From Chitinophaga dinghuensis (lineage in GTDB: Bacteria; Bacteroidota; Bacteroidia; Chitinophagales; Chitinophagaceae): 64,000 nt of DNA. The DNA lies in NCBI RefSeq assembly GCF_003259435.1, contig NZ_QLMA01000008.1:372001-436000 (forward strand), given 5' to 3'. A program made the position numbers and the translations under genes. The notes beneath the pieces were generated by a model. It did no database searches. It had not been told where the DNA came from and worked only from the letters and a program-made list of their open reading frames with translations. How positions within the stretch are numbered: position 1 is the stretch's first letter; the number at the start of each line of letters is the position of its first letter. Positions 46,957 to 56,289 of this stretch are shown here, piece by piece.

Positions 46957-49353
46957 TTAGTTGGCCCTGTTATTCTCAGACTGGCCGGTAGTCTTGGTTT
47001 TGAAATCCGTTTTGGTCAACTTACCAAAATTATAGGTAACAATAAAACGGAAATAATTGGTGCTATAGGTTCTGTCGAAGAAAATGTAAGTTTTACCTAC
47101 ATCATAATTTCCTCTGGAGGCAGTACTATGAAAGATATCATTGGCCATGAATTTCAGGCGGAGTTTATTCCGCAGGAAATCTCTTTCAATGCCAAGCGTA
47201 ACAGTAGAACGATGCTGATCATAATACAGCCCGGAATACTTATCCCCTGCATACCATGCCAGCAACTGTAACCTGAAGAGATCCGGTACAGTAAAGGTAT
47301 TGCTGGTGTATAGGTAGATCTGCGGCCTTGGTGTCAGCATCTGAAAATCATATTTATTATCTACCTGTTTGAGGTAGTTCAAACTTACGCTGTTCACAGA
47401 ATTCCACCATTTGCGTACGCTGAAGGATTTGGACAGGGTCGCAAAGTATAGATGTCCTCTGTAGAGGTTAATCGCTTTCAATACATAACTGTTGGGCGAA
47501 CTTCCTCTCAGGGCAGCAGCATCAATAGGGTCAATAGTATAGTTATATCCGATCTTCAAATCATAATCGCTATAGTTGGCGCCTACTTCGAAGGAATGCG
47601 TTTTCTCCGGGATCAGGTTAGGATTACCTTCTATCGTTGTAAAAGGGTCCTGGTAAATCACCAACGGGTTCAGCGATTGGTAACGCGGACGGGTAATCCT
47701 GGAAGAATAGGCCGCACGGAGCTTCCATTTATTTACGGAAGTAGAGATGGAAGCATTCGGGAAGATATTGAAATAACTGTCGGACAGCGACTGGCCGCTA
47801 TTAGCACTGGTGGTGAGGTCGTAATTCGTCCATTCTCCCCTGGCCCCAAGGGTATAATTCATCTTCGTAGCAAAAGTACCGCTGTAACTAATATAGGCAG
47901 CAGGGATTTTCTCTACATATTTGAACTTGTTGGAAAGACCACTATCCTGTTTGAAGTTGCTGCCATCCGGGCCTGTATAGAAGTTAGTGGCGGAGGTATT
48001 TTCCACATAACTGAATTTAGCGCCCAGCTCCAAACGATTGCCAGAAGCGAATACTTTCGCATAATCAGCTTGTGTAGCGGAGATCCATATACGCTGCCCT
48101 ACCAGATTTTTGAGAAAACGTAGTCCAGGCGTTGTATTCACGACACTGTTTTCCTCAATAAAATCATTTACATCGGAATTGAATTTCGAATACTGTGTTC
48201 CTACAAACAATGTACTTCCCAGGGAATCTGTTTTCAGATTATAGTTCAGGGTAAAGGAATTATTCCAGCGGTGATCATCTTTTTTAATACCACTGGTATA
48301 ATAGCTCTTATCTGTTTTTGTGTCAATGGAGTTACGGCTGTTGGTAGTACCTCCCATTTTTTCCAGATAACCGCTATATGCCAGTGATAAGTTTGATTTT
48401 TCACTGAAATTATATTGAGCGCCCAAACCGTAATTGGAGTAGTTTTTCAGTTTCCTGTTCCAGTCGGTCCACAGATCGGAGTTGAGGTAATCGTCTGCAT
48501 CTGGCCGGGTACGGATAGTATGCAGTCTTTCTTTGGTTTCTCCCCACAGGATGGAGTAGTTACCAACGAGCGACAGCCTTCCTTTCATGTAGCTCAGATC
48601 AAGTGCCGAGCTGGCATTATTACCTCCAAACGGACTATGTGTAAGGAATTGGTTAAAGGTCCCCATCAGGCCTTCATCTGTTTTCACCTTTGTAACGATA
48701 TTGATGACCGCTTTTCCTTCTGCATCATATTTCGCAGAAGGATTTCCAATGATCTCAATCTTTGAAATTTGTGAGGTGGGGATAGATGCCAGTCTTTCTG
48801 CGGTAATTTGTTTACCGTTCAGGTAAATGATCGCTTCTCCTTTACCGAAAACGCTGAAACGTCCATCAGATTCCAATACATTGGGGGAGCGAGTAAGTAT
48901 CTCTGTAACGGAATTGCTGGAAGCAAGGGCCGTATTGGCTACGTTTACTTCCACTGTTCCACTGGGGGAATATCTTACCAGCGGCGTATTTCCCACCACC
49001 TGCACTTCATTCAGATGATATTTGGACCTGGCTACCAGGATAGTTCCCAAATTCAACTGGGCTTCTCCCTGGTATTGTACCCTGATAATGGTATCAGGAA
49101 ATTGCAGGGAGTTGAACTTCAGGAAGAACTCCTTACGATTGATACCTGTCAGTTCGAAATTTCCATCGGTAAAAGCTGCTCCTTTTACGAAGGCAGAGTC
49201 CGGAGCCGATAGCAGAATCACATTACCAATTAGCGGTTCATTGGCAGGATTGACGATCTTCCCTTTGACGGTTGTAACCTGCTGGGCATTAGATGGCACA
49301 ACAAAGCAAAAAAGGGCAAACGAAATAAAAATGGTTAATACTGAGACTTTCAT
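46957..49353 (-). CDS. TonB-dependent outer-membrane receptor embedded in the NRPS/PKS operon
   Basis: A 798-residue outer-membrane receptor of the OMP_b-brl_3 type. It has a signal peptide (1-23), a carboxypeptidase-regulatory-like domain (about 27-105), a plug-like region (VTEILTRSPNVL to NPSAKYDAEGKAVINIV) and a barrel with RITRPRYQSLNPLVIY then EGNPNLIPEKTHSFEVG. It has no STN domain and no SusD partner. It sits between two synthase genes in the same direction, with gaps of 131 and 118 bases. Its place suggests a role with the product, such as re-uptake or outer-membrane handling. A siderophore role is possible, but no chelator-forming enzyme is visible. It is a paralog of the receptor at 11047-13428. 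Confidence 0.9.
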   Translation of the reverse strand: MKVSVLTIFISFALFCFVVPSNAQQVTTVKGKIVNPANEPLIGNVILLSAPDSAFVKGAAFTDGNFELTGINRKEFFLKFNSLQFPDTIIRVQYQGEAQLNLGTILVARSKYHLNEVQVVGNTPLVRYSPSGTVEVNVANTALASSNSVTEILTRSPNVLESDGRFSVFGKGEAIIYLNGKQITAERLASIPTSQISKIEIIGNPSAKYDAEGKAVINIVTKVKTDEGLMGTFNQFLTHSPFGGNNASSALDLSYMKGRLSLVGNYSILWGETKERLHTIRTRPDADDYLNSDLWTDWNRKLKNYSNYGLGAQYNFSEKSNLSLAYSGYLEKMGGTTNSRNSIDTKTDKSYYTSGIKKDDHRWNNSFTLNYNLKTDSLGSTLFVGTQYSKFNSDVNDFIEENSVVNTTPGLRFLKNLVGQRIWISATQADYAKVFASGNRLELGAKFSYVENTSATNFYTGPDGSNFKQDSGLSNKFKYVEKIPAAYISYSGTFATKMNYTLGARGEWTNYDLTTSANSGQSLSDSYFNIFPNASISTSVNKWKLRAAYSSRITRPRYQSLNPLVIYQDPFTTIEGNPNLIPEKTHSFEVGANYSDYDLKIGYNYTIDPIDAAALRGSSPNSYVLKAINLYRGHLYFATLSKSFSVRKWWNSVNSVSLNYLKQVDNKYDFQMLTPRPQIYLYTSNTFTVPDLFRLQLLAWYAGDKYSGLYYDQHRSTVTLGIERDFLRNKLRLKFMANDIFHSTASRGNYDVGKTYIFFDRTYSTNYFRFIVTYNFGKLTKTDFKTKTTGQSENNRAN

Positions 49354-49484
49354 CTAATTGCTGTTGGTTAAACATTTATTCTCAAAGCTCCCATACGGGA
49401 AAGGGTTATATGCTGTCAGTACCTCTCTAAACGGGTTCTCATCTTCGGGTTCCAAAATTGAAAATAAGGAATTCCGGCTCATTA

Positions 49485-52400
49485 TCAGAAATTAAAATCT
49501 ATGTCCGGCACCTGTTCATTTTCAAAGGCCAGTGAGATATCCATTGCAGCGATATTCTGCTGCGGAGAGGTAATAATAGTTTGTAATAGTTTCTGGTAAC
49601 GGAGGAACAACAAGGCAATACTGTCTTTATCGTACCAGTCGGCATTCGCAGTCACTATGCCTTGTAATCCGGTGGCCGTTTCCATGCAATTCACCAGGAG
49701 AGGCAGGCGGCTATGTAAGGATCGCACATGTTGGTATTTCAGCGTGGCCTCTGTTCCTATGGATATTTCATCATAGTCAAAGGTAGGCGGCTGCACCACG
49801 AAAAGGCAATCCAGTTGTATATCGGCTGCTACGGCTTCCGGAATATCCTGGTGCGCATCCAGATCAAGGGTCATGGCGTGCACGTGATCCAGCAGCGTGG
49901 CTACATCACCCGTAAAATCCTGTAAGCGTAAAGGCAACGTTTTTACAAACATCCCTGGCTGATGAAGCAGCGTATGACTCGTACGGCCGGAGTTGAGCGT
50001 ACCAATACAGATATCTTCTTTTCCGGTCAGCTTATGTACCAGTGTCAGGAAGGCAGACAACATCAGTATATGCAGGGTACTGTTCAATTCACGGGCGGTT
50101 TGCTTCAGTTCCAGCAGGGTGGCCATATCCCAGGAGAAGGTGTATTCCACTGCGGACATCTCCCCTCCGCCAGCATAATAATCTGGTGGTAACAGCGGTT
50201 CCCAGTGATATCCATCCAGGTATTGCTCCCAGAACCCAGGCTGTTGCAAGGCTGATTGCTGCTCTAGCCAGGGAACATAATCGCGAAACTGAAAATCTTC
50301 TTCCGATACCGTATCCGTGTCTTGATACAAATCATCTAATTTGTTGATCAGTACTGCAATGGACCAACCATCCAGGATGATATGATGCCCTGAGAAGGCC
50401 AGGAACTGGCGATTACCTACTTCCATCAGTGCTACACGCAGCAACAAATCGTTTTCCAGATCGAAAGGATGATTAACATATGCCTCCAGCTCCTCTTCCC
50501 ATTTAGCCGTTACCGTTAGATGGTCTATCTTGAAGCTCACATCGGCGGCCTCCTTTACCAATTGGCAGGGCGCTCCATTTATCTCCCTGAAATTAGTCCG
50601 TAGTATCTCATATTGCGCTATCAGTCGGGTGAATACCTGCTGCAAGCGCGCTGGTTGTAGTTCTCCTTCTACCTCGTAGACTGCAAACACATTATAGGGG
50701 GCCGCGCCGGCAGGATGCTGCTGGGCCGATAACCAGATGCCCTGCTGGCCAGGCGTAAGCGGGAACTCTTTCTCCTGCAACGCTCGTGGGATTACGTTCA
50801 CCGGCTGGACCGCCACCTGCTTTTCCAGGTACTGCGCCATGCCCTCCACCGTAGGATGATGGAATACTTCCCGCATCGAAATCAGATATCCAAGTTGATG
50901 TACCTGATTTACCAGTCGCATGGCATTGATGGAATGGCCGCCAAGTGCAAAGAAATCCTCGTTGATGCCAGGCATATGTTTCAGTGCCAAAATCTCTTTA
51001 TACATCCGGCACAATTCATATTGTAAAGATGTAGTCGCCGCTTTCCGGGTACTACTGGCATGAAGAGGAGCCACTTCCCAGGTAGCCATCAGCCCTCTGT
51101 CCACTTTATTATTCGGGGTGAGCGGAAACGTGTCTGCCTGCCTGATCACACGGGGAACCATATATTCCGGCAGTTCATCTTTTAATGCTTCTATTAACTC
51201 GCCGGTATCAATGGTTTGATCCGCGATGATATATGCTACCAGAAATGCTTCCTGTCCTTGTTGTTTACGGGCTATGACTACGGCGTTGCGTATAAATGAC
51301 TTTTTCAGTATCAGTGTTTCTATTTCTCCCAACTCTATGCGATAGCCCCGAATTTTCACCTGGAAATCATTTCTGCCGAGGAACTTTATCTCTCCTTCCT
51401 CTGTCCAGTATCCCAGATCGCCGGTTTCGTATACTATTTCTCCAGGCATATAAGGATCTGAAATGAAGCGGCGACGGGTTAATTCGGGATTATTGAAGTA
51501 TCCTTTAGCCAGTCCTTCCCCACCGATGTAAATGGCTCCCGGCGTACCTTTACCAGTCAATGAAAAATCTGGATGCAGAATATATATGCGGGTATTATTG
51601 ATAGGCGCACCAATGACATCCGCATCCGTAGGACTCGTTAGTTGCTTGCAGGTGGAATAAATCGTTGTTTCCGTTGGTCCGTAAAGGTTCCATACTTCTC
51701 CGCATTTCTCCAATAGCTGGGATACCAAAGACTGGCTCAGGAGATCCCCGCCACAGATCAGTTTCAACTTGCGGTTGCCCTTCCATCCTGCATCAAACAA
51801 TATCTGGTAAAAGCCAGGCGTACCCTGCAAAATATCAGGATCAACGATATTCAACTGCGCAATCATTTTCTCCGGTTGATACAACAGTTGCCGATCGGCC
51901 ACATATAGGGTTGCTCCCACAGTGAGCGGTCCGAAGAATTCCAATACAGAGATATCAAAAGAAGGGGTGGTAACGGAGAAGAATACATCCTCCGCCCCTA
52001 TACCCGGACGGGCAATAATACTCAACAAGAGATTCAACAGCGCTCCATGACCAATTTCCACACCTTTGGGGTTGCCAGTAGATCCGGAGGTATAGATGAT
52101 ATACGCGCTGGTAGCAGCTGTCACGGTTGGTAATTGCACCGCTGGAGCGGGTTGCAGGAGATCATCCGGATGCAGGGTATTATACCCTGCCATTGCAGCT
52201 GTAGCAATGACGATAGCAGGCTGACTGTTTTCCAGTATGTATTGCATCCGTGCTTCCGGGAAATCCGGATCTACCGGAATATAGGCTCTTCCCGAGCGGA
52301 GCACTCCCAGCAATACCGCTACCATCTTTGCAGAGCGAGGCAACATCACGGCCACCGGCGCTACATTATCGCCGGCAATGGCTGTAATATGCCGGGCTAT

Positions 52401-53867
52401 ATTGCCAGAGATCTTCTCCAGCTCCGTATAGGTATAACTGTTATACTCATCTTTTACCGCCGCTTTCTCCGGAAAATATTTTACCTGCTCCTGGAAATGA
52501 GACAAAAAGCTGGTATTTCGGTCGTAATCGGCAGTAGTATCATTAAACTTTTGCAGGTCTGACTTCTCAGAAGACGACAGATAGCTGTAGCTGCCAACTG
52601 GCGCATCAGAGTTCTCCATTACGCCATGCAATATTTCCTGGAAATGCGATATCAGCAACGCTATGCTGGCAGTATTGAAGTAGGCGCCGTTATAGTCGAA
52701 ATGCACCGTCACATCGCCGCCATCAGCATGTTCTCGGATAGCAATGGCCAGGGCCGTGCGATCTGCTCCATGCGGATGTGGTTGCACCTTTGTATGGGTA
52801 TGCAGGAACTGCGAGGAAAAATCTTGTTTTTCATAAGAAACTGTCAGACTGAATAATCGTTCCCGCTCATGAAAAATCCCCAGTTCTTTCACCAGTTTCC
52901 CCAATGGGAAACGCTGATGGCGATAGTCTTTACGCAGCTGTGCTCTCACTTTCTCTGTCAGTGTGCGGAAGCTATCATCTGGCGCTACGTACATGCGTAA
53001 GGGTGAAATACCGCTGAAAAGTCCAATCGTTTTTTTAAAGCTGGCATTGCTGCGGTTCAATACGGGTAAGCCAAAGCTGATATCCTGTTGTTGATAACGG
53101 CGATGTATATACGTATACAGCGCTGCCAGCATAATATGAAAAACAGAGCAATTTAATTCCTGGGCCAGGACTTTCAACTCCTGGTACTTTTCAGCAGGGA
53201 TATCGAAAGCCTGCCGACCATTATCCACCGTCATTGCAGTGGAAAGGCGCGGAAATGCCGCTGGCGGTAGTGCAGAGAAACGTTCCTGCCAATAGGCCAG
53301 ATCTTTCTGGTAGACACCATTCCCCTGATAGGCTTCATCTTCTTTAACAAACGCCTGGTAGGTATGTGGTACTTGAATCGGCTGCGTACCCGATTCCAGC
53401 AGGTGATTATAATTCTCTACCAACTGGCCGAACATCAGGGAAGATCCCCACCCATCCGTGATGAGGTGATGATAGACCGCCAGCAGATAATAAGATTGTT
53501 CGGAGACTTTCACCAGTGAAAAGCGAAACAACCATTTAGTGCCCGACAAATCAAACGGCGCTGCAAAGGCTGTCTGCATAAAGTTTTCCGCTTGTGCTGC
53601 GGCATCGGTTTCCTGTGAGAAATCCTGGAATGTGACCTGGTGTTCCTGTTCCGGCAGCACTCTCATCAGTGGACCTTCAGATGTTTCCACCACTACAGAA
53701 CGACAGGCATCCGAATGATTAATCATTACTGTGAGTGCCGCATTCAGCACAGACAACTGTATGTCTCCCTTAATACAAATCCTTGCGCCAATATTATTGA
53801 CGGGCAGATCGGGAAACAATAATTGTTCATAGTATATATCTTGTTGGGGAAGGGTTAATTTCATCAT
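49485..53867 (-). CDS. NRPS C-A-T-C with a Gly-like code and an unpaired C-terminal condensation domain
   Basis: A 1460-residue synthetase. The first condensation domain starts at the N-terminus (LTLPQQDIYYEQLLFPD) without a docking domain and has HHLITDG (133-139). The A domain (about 450-930) has YTSGSTGNPKG and NLYGPTE, with A10 reading NNKVDR. Its code, D-I-L-Q-I-G-L-I-Y-K, is close to the glycine code DILQLGLIWK. The carrier Ser979 lies in LGGHS. A complete second condensation domain (about 1035-1440, HHIILDG 1161-1167) ends the protein with no A or T after it. All other A-T units in the window have their own C domain, so the partner of this one is unclear. The ABC exporter gene lies 38 bases upstream. 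Confidence 0.93.
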   Translation of the reverse strand: MMKLTLPQQDIYYEQLLFPDLPVNNIGARICIKGDIQLSVLNAALTVMINHSDACRSVVVETSEGPLMRVLPEQEHQVTFQDFSQETDAAAQAENFMQTAFAAPFDLSGTKWLFRFSLVKVSEQSYYLLAVYHHLITDGWGSSLMFGQLVENYNHLLESGTQPIQVPHTYQAFVKEDEAYQGNGVYQKDLAYWQERFSALPPAAFPRLSTAMTVDNGRQAFDIPAEKYQELKVLAQELNCSVFHIMLAALYTYIHRRYQQQDISFGLPVLNRSNASFKKTIGLFSGISPLRMYVAPDDSFRTLTEKVRAQLRKDYRHQRFPLGKLVKELGIFHERERLFSLTVSYEKQDFSSQFLHTHTKVQPHPHGADRTALAIAIREHADGGDVTVHFDYNGAYFNTASIALLISHFQEILHGVMENSDAPVGSYSYLSSSEKSDLQKFNDTTADYDRNTSFLSHFQEQVKYFPEKAAVKDEYNSYTYTELEKISGNIARHITAIAGDNVAPVAVMLPRSAKMVAVLLGVLRSGRAYIPVDPDFPEARMQYILENSQPAIVIATAAMAGYNTLHPDDLLQPAPAVQLPTVTAATSAYIIYTSGSTGNPKGVEIGHGALLNLLLSIIARPGIGAEDVFFSVTTPSFDISVLEFFGPLTVGATLYVADRQLLYQPEKMIAQLNIVDPDILQGTPGFYQILFDAGWKGNRKLKLICGGDLLSQSLVSQLLEKCGEVWNLYGPTETTIYSTCKQLTSPTDADVIGAPINNTRIYILHPDFSLTGKGTPGAIYIGGEGLAKGYFNNPELTRRRFISDPYMPGEIVYETGDLGYWTEEGEIKFLGRNDFQVKIRGYRIELGEIETLILKKSFIRNAVVIARKQQGQEAFLVAYIIADQTIDTGELIEALKDELPEYMVPRVIRQADTFPLTPNNKVDRGLMATWEVAPLHASSTRKAATTSLQYELCRMYKEILALKHMPGINEDFFALGGHSINAMRLVNQVHQLGYLISMREVFHHPTVEGMAQYLEKQVAVQPVNVIPRALQEKEFPLTPGQQGIWLSAQQHPAGAAPYNVFAVYEVEGELQPARLQQVFTRLIAQYEILRTNFREINGAPCQLVKEAADVSFKIDHLTVTAKWEEELEAYVNHPFDLENDLLLRVALMEVGNRQFLAFSGHHIILDGWSIAVLINKLDDLYQDTDTVSEEDFQFRDYVPWLEQQSALQQPGFWEQYLDGYHWEPLLPPDYYAGGGEMSAVEYTFSWDMATLLELKQTARELNSTLHILMLSAFLTLVHKLTGKEDICIGTLNSGRTSHTLLHQPGMFVKTLPLRLQDFTGDVATLLDHVHAMTLDLDAHQDIPEAVAADIQLDCLFVVQPPTFDYDEISIGTEATLKYQHVRSLHSRLPLLVNCMETATGLQGIVTANADWYDKDSIALLFLRYQKLLQTIITSPQQNIAAMDISLAFENEQVPDIDFNF

Positions 53868-53905
53868 GGGAAAATAATTTGCTGGTCAATCGACCTCTTT
53901 GTAAA

Positions 53906-55540
53906 TCAGGACCAGATAGCTTCACTGTGTAACGCCTCTGTGCTCACACGAATATCCTTTACAATAACGCCCTTATCGAACTTTACGATTCTGTCGGCCA
54001 AATGAAAATAAGCATCATCATGCGTAACAGCGATCACCGTTTTACCTTGCTCTTTTAACTGTGGTAACAAAGTCTCATAAAAATATTTCCTGAAATGCGG
54101 GTCCTGGTCTGCCGCCCATTCATCCAGCACAATGACAGGCTTCTTCTCCAGCAGGGCAAAGATCAACGACATGCGCTTACTCTGACCTTTAGAGAATTTG
54201 CGGCGGGCAGCAGCCTCCGTGTCTTCCCCTACTACTTTATCCAATTGCATCAACCGGAGCAGGCTACTATATTCCGGGTTACCATCCAGACTAAAAGTTT
54301 CATAATTCTGCGAGAAGAGATGATTATCGGTAAACACTGCCGCTATCAGACTTTGTAATTCCTCTATGCGGTGCGGACCGTCTGCGCCATTGAGTACGAT
54401 CTTCCCGGCTGTTGGTTTATAAAGGCCAGTTAACAGATTGATAAACGTACTTTTTCCGGAGCCATTCCCACCAATAATAAAGATGGTTTCATTGTTATTG
54501 ACCTGGAGATCAACAGGGCCGAGAGAGAACATAGTTTCGCCTGCATCATTATGATAGTTGAAATGAATGTCCTTAAATGTCAGATCGCTGAAGGCAGAAG
54601 CGTCATCAGTAGCCTGTTGAGGGGCATCATCCAACATATCAAAATCGCTCACGAATTTTTTGATCCTTCCGTTGGCGACCCGAAAACGGGTGAATATCTG
54701 TTGCAGGTTGATCAGGTTGTTGATGGGGCCGGATATAAACAGAATCATCACTACATAAGCGATGATATCTGCCGCCGACAACCATCCTGTAAACGGTAGC
54801 AAAAACAACACCACCCCTACAATAAAGTACAGACCATACTGACTTACTAGTCCGATGGACAGAAAAATGTAGTTGATCTTGAAATCCAGATCCCGCGCAT
54901 TATTGCGGTTGGGTGTCAGAAATTTATTCATCAGATTTTCTCTTCTGAAAAAACTAAGTTTCAATTCTTTGAATCCTTTCATTACATCATCTACATACTG
55001 GAAATACTGTTCATTGTAGCCACGCAGGATGCTCACCTTTTTCGACATCGTCCGGATGACGTACAGATAAGCGCCGGCAAGTGCAGAGATCATTAGAATG
55101 ACTACCATAGCGGCAATCAGCGATAAGGAAAACATATAAATAATACACAGTACCAGCATCAGCAGCGAGTTCACTGTATGCGTTACTGCATAAGGTAAAA
55201 AAGAGAAAGTACGCAAATCCTCTACTGCAGTAAAAAAGCGCTTAGCGCCAAATTTCTCCAGCTTCGGAAGTGAACTTTGCAGGATCTTCCCAAAAACACG
55301 CTTTTCATTTTCATATAATAAATGGAAAGAATAACGGTTTAGCTGCCGTTGAAAGAAAATGTTCAATGCATAGGTGCAGATGATCAGTCCAAGGAACAAC
55401 CATCCGGTATCTGCCCCCAGCAATCCTTTCTTTCCCGCCAGGGCATTGTTGATGATGTATACAATACCAAAACTCAGGATCGTATTGGGAATAGCGTACA
55501 TCAAAAGAAACAGGGCATTTCTTGTTTTAAGTTGCAACAT
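53906..55540 (-). CDS. SyrD/PvdE-type peptide exporter: fused membrane and ATPase domains
   Basis: A 544-residue half-transporter. The membrane domain (about 1-290) has roughly six spans. The ATPase domain (about 315-535) has Walker A GGNGSGKST (357-365), signature FSKGQSKRM, Walker B VIVLDEWAADQDP and H-loop AVTHDD. The DEWAADQDP and RKYFYETLLP stretches are typical of the cyclic-peptide/siderophore exporter group (SyrD, PvdE). The signature FSKGQ departs from LSGGQ, as is common in that group. It sits inside the synthase operon, 15 bases after the thioesterase gene, so it most likely moves the product or a precursor across the inner membrane. Confidence 0.93.
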   Translation of the reverse strand: MLQLKTRNALFLLMYAIPNTILSFGIVYIINNALAGKKGLLGADTGWLFLGLIICTYALNIFFQRQLNRYSFHLLYENEKRVFGKILQSSLPKLEKFGAKRFFTAVEDLRTFSFLPYAVTHTVNSLLMLVLCIIYMFSLSLIAAMVVILMISALAGAYLYVIRTMSKKVSILRGYNEQYFQYVDDVMKGFKELKLSFFRRENLMNKFLTPNRNNARDLDFKINYIFLSIGLVSQYGLYFIVGVVLFLLPFTGWLSAADIIAYVVMILFISGPINNLINLQQIFTRFRVANGRIKKFVSDFDMLDDAPQQATDDASAFSDLTFKDIHFNYHNDAGETMFSLGPVDLQVNNNETIFIIGGNGSGKSTFINLLTGLYKPTAGKIVLNGADGPHRIEELQSLIAAVFTDNHLFSQNYETFSLDGNPEYSSLLRLMQLDKVVGEDTEAAARRKFSKGQSKRMSLIFALLEKKPVIVLDEWAADQDPHFRKYFYETLLPQLKEQGKTVIAVTHDDAYFHLADRIVKFDKGVIVKDIRVSTEALHSEAIWS

Positions 55541-55555
55541 AGTCCTTGATAATGT

Positions 55556-56278
55556 TTAAAAGCCGTGGAGTAAAAACTTGCTGGAGTTAACAATGGTATT
55601 CTTTAGTTCCGGTGCGTGATCATAGATAAAGAAATGATTCCCAGAAAATATCTTACTATTAAAATAGCCATGGGCGTAGTTCTTCCAGTTATCGATCTGA
55701 TCGGCATTCTTTTCCTCACTGCCCATAGCGGCGATCAGCGGAAGGTGTACGGTCAAATCTTCATCGGGATCATCTTCCTCTTCTACAATCTGGAAATCCG
55801 CTCTGATAATGGGTTCAAAGAAATCGTACAGTTCTTTGTGGGTCATTAATTCTTCCGACACGCCTCCGAGTTGTCGCAGTTCTTCTTTAAATTCTTCGTA
55901 TCCCAGCAGGTATCTTTTAGGGGCTGCTGGTTCCTCTTCTATTATCCGCGGGCCAGCGTTACCGGTTACTACCAATGCCGCTGGCGGATCGTTCTGTAAT
56001 TCAAAATGGCGGGCCACATGGAGGCCAAGACCTGCGCCCATGCTATGTCCGTAAATCATATAGTCGCACCCCGGATTTCGCAATGCGGTGATCTGACGGA
56101 TATAATCTGCTACTGCAGCGGCTCTGGAGCGGAGTAGTCTTTCTCCAATCCGTCTTCCTCTGCCTGGCAGTTCCAGGGTAATTCCCTGGTATCCTGCCGG
56201 TAGCAAGCGTCTTAAAAAATCATAGGAGTAACAATTGCCTCCTGCAAAGTGTAACATAAAAACCTGCATCATATCCAA
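55556..56278 (-). CDS. Type II (editing) thioesterase
   Basis: A 240-residue alpha/beta hydrolase of the type II thioesterase group, which clears wrong or stalled acyl groups from carrier domains. The start VFMLHFAGGNCYSYDF is typical (GG oxyanion region). The nucleophile is Ser79 in YGHSMGA and the His is His215 in SGNHFFI. The acidic member is less clear: the usual Asp loop reads AMGSEEKN, so a Glu may serve. It is a separate protein, 11 bases after the NRPS stop and 15 before the exporter. With a reductase ending the last synthase and no integrated thioesterase visible, this enzyme is more likely for editing than for release. Confidence 0.9.
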   Translation of the reverse strand: MDMMQVFMLHFAGGNCYSYDFLRRLLPAGYQGITLELPGRGRRIGERLLRSRAAAVADYIRQITALRNPGCDYMIYGHSMGAGLGLHVARHFELQNDPPAALVVTGNAGPRIIEEEPAAPKRYLLGYEEFKEELRQLGGVSEELMTHKELYDFFEPIIRADFQIVEEEDDPDEDLTVHLPLIAAMGSEEKNADQIDNWKNYAHGYFNSKIFSGNHFFIYDHAPELKNTIVNSSKFLLHGF

Positions 56279-56289
56279 AGCCTTTTATT

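Noticed and set aside
46957..49353. Receptor in the NRPS operon as a SusC homolog
   Set aside because: It lacks the SusC plug motifs, has no STN domain and no SusD gene beside it; it fits the OMP_b-brl_3 receptor group better.
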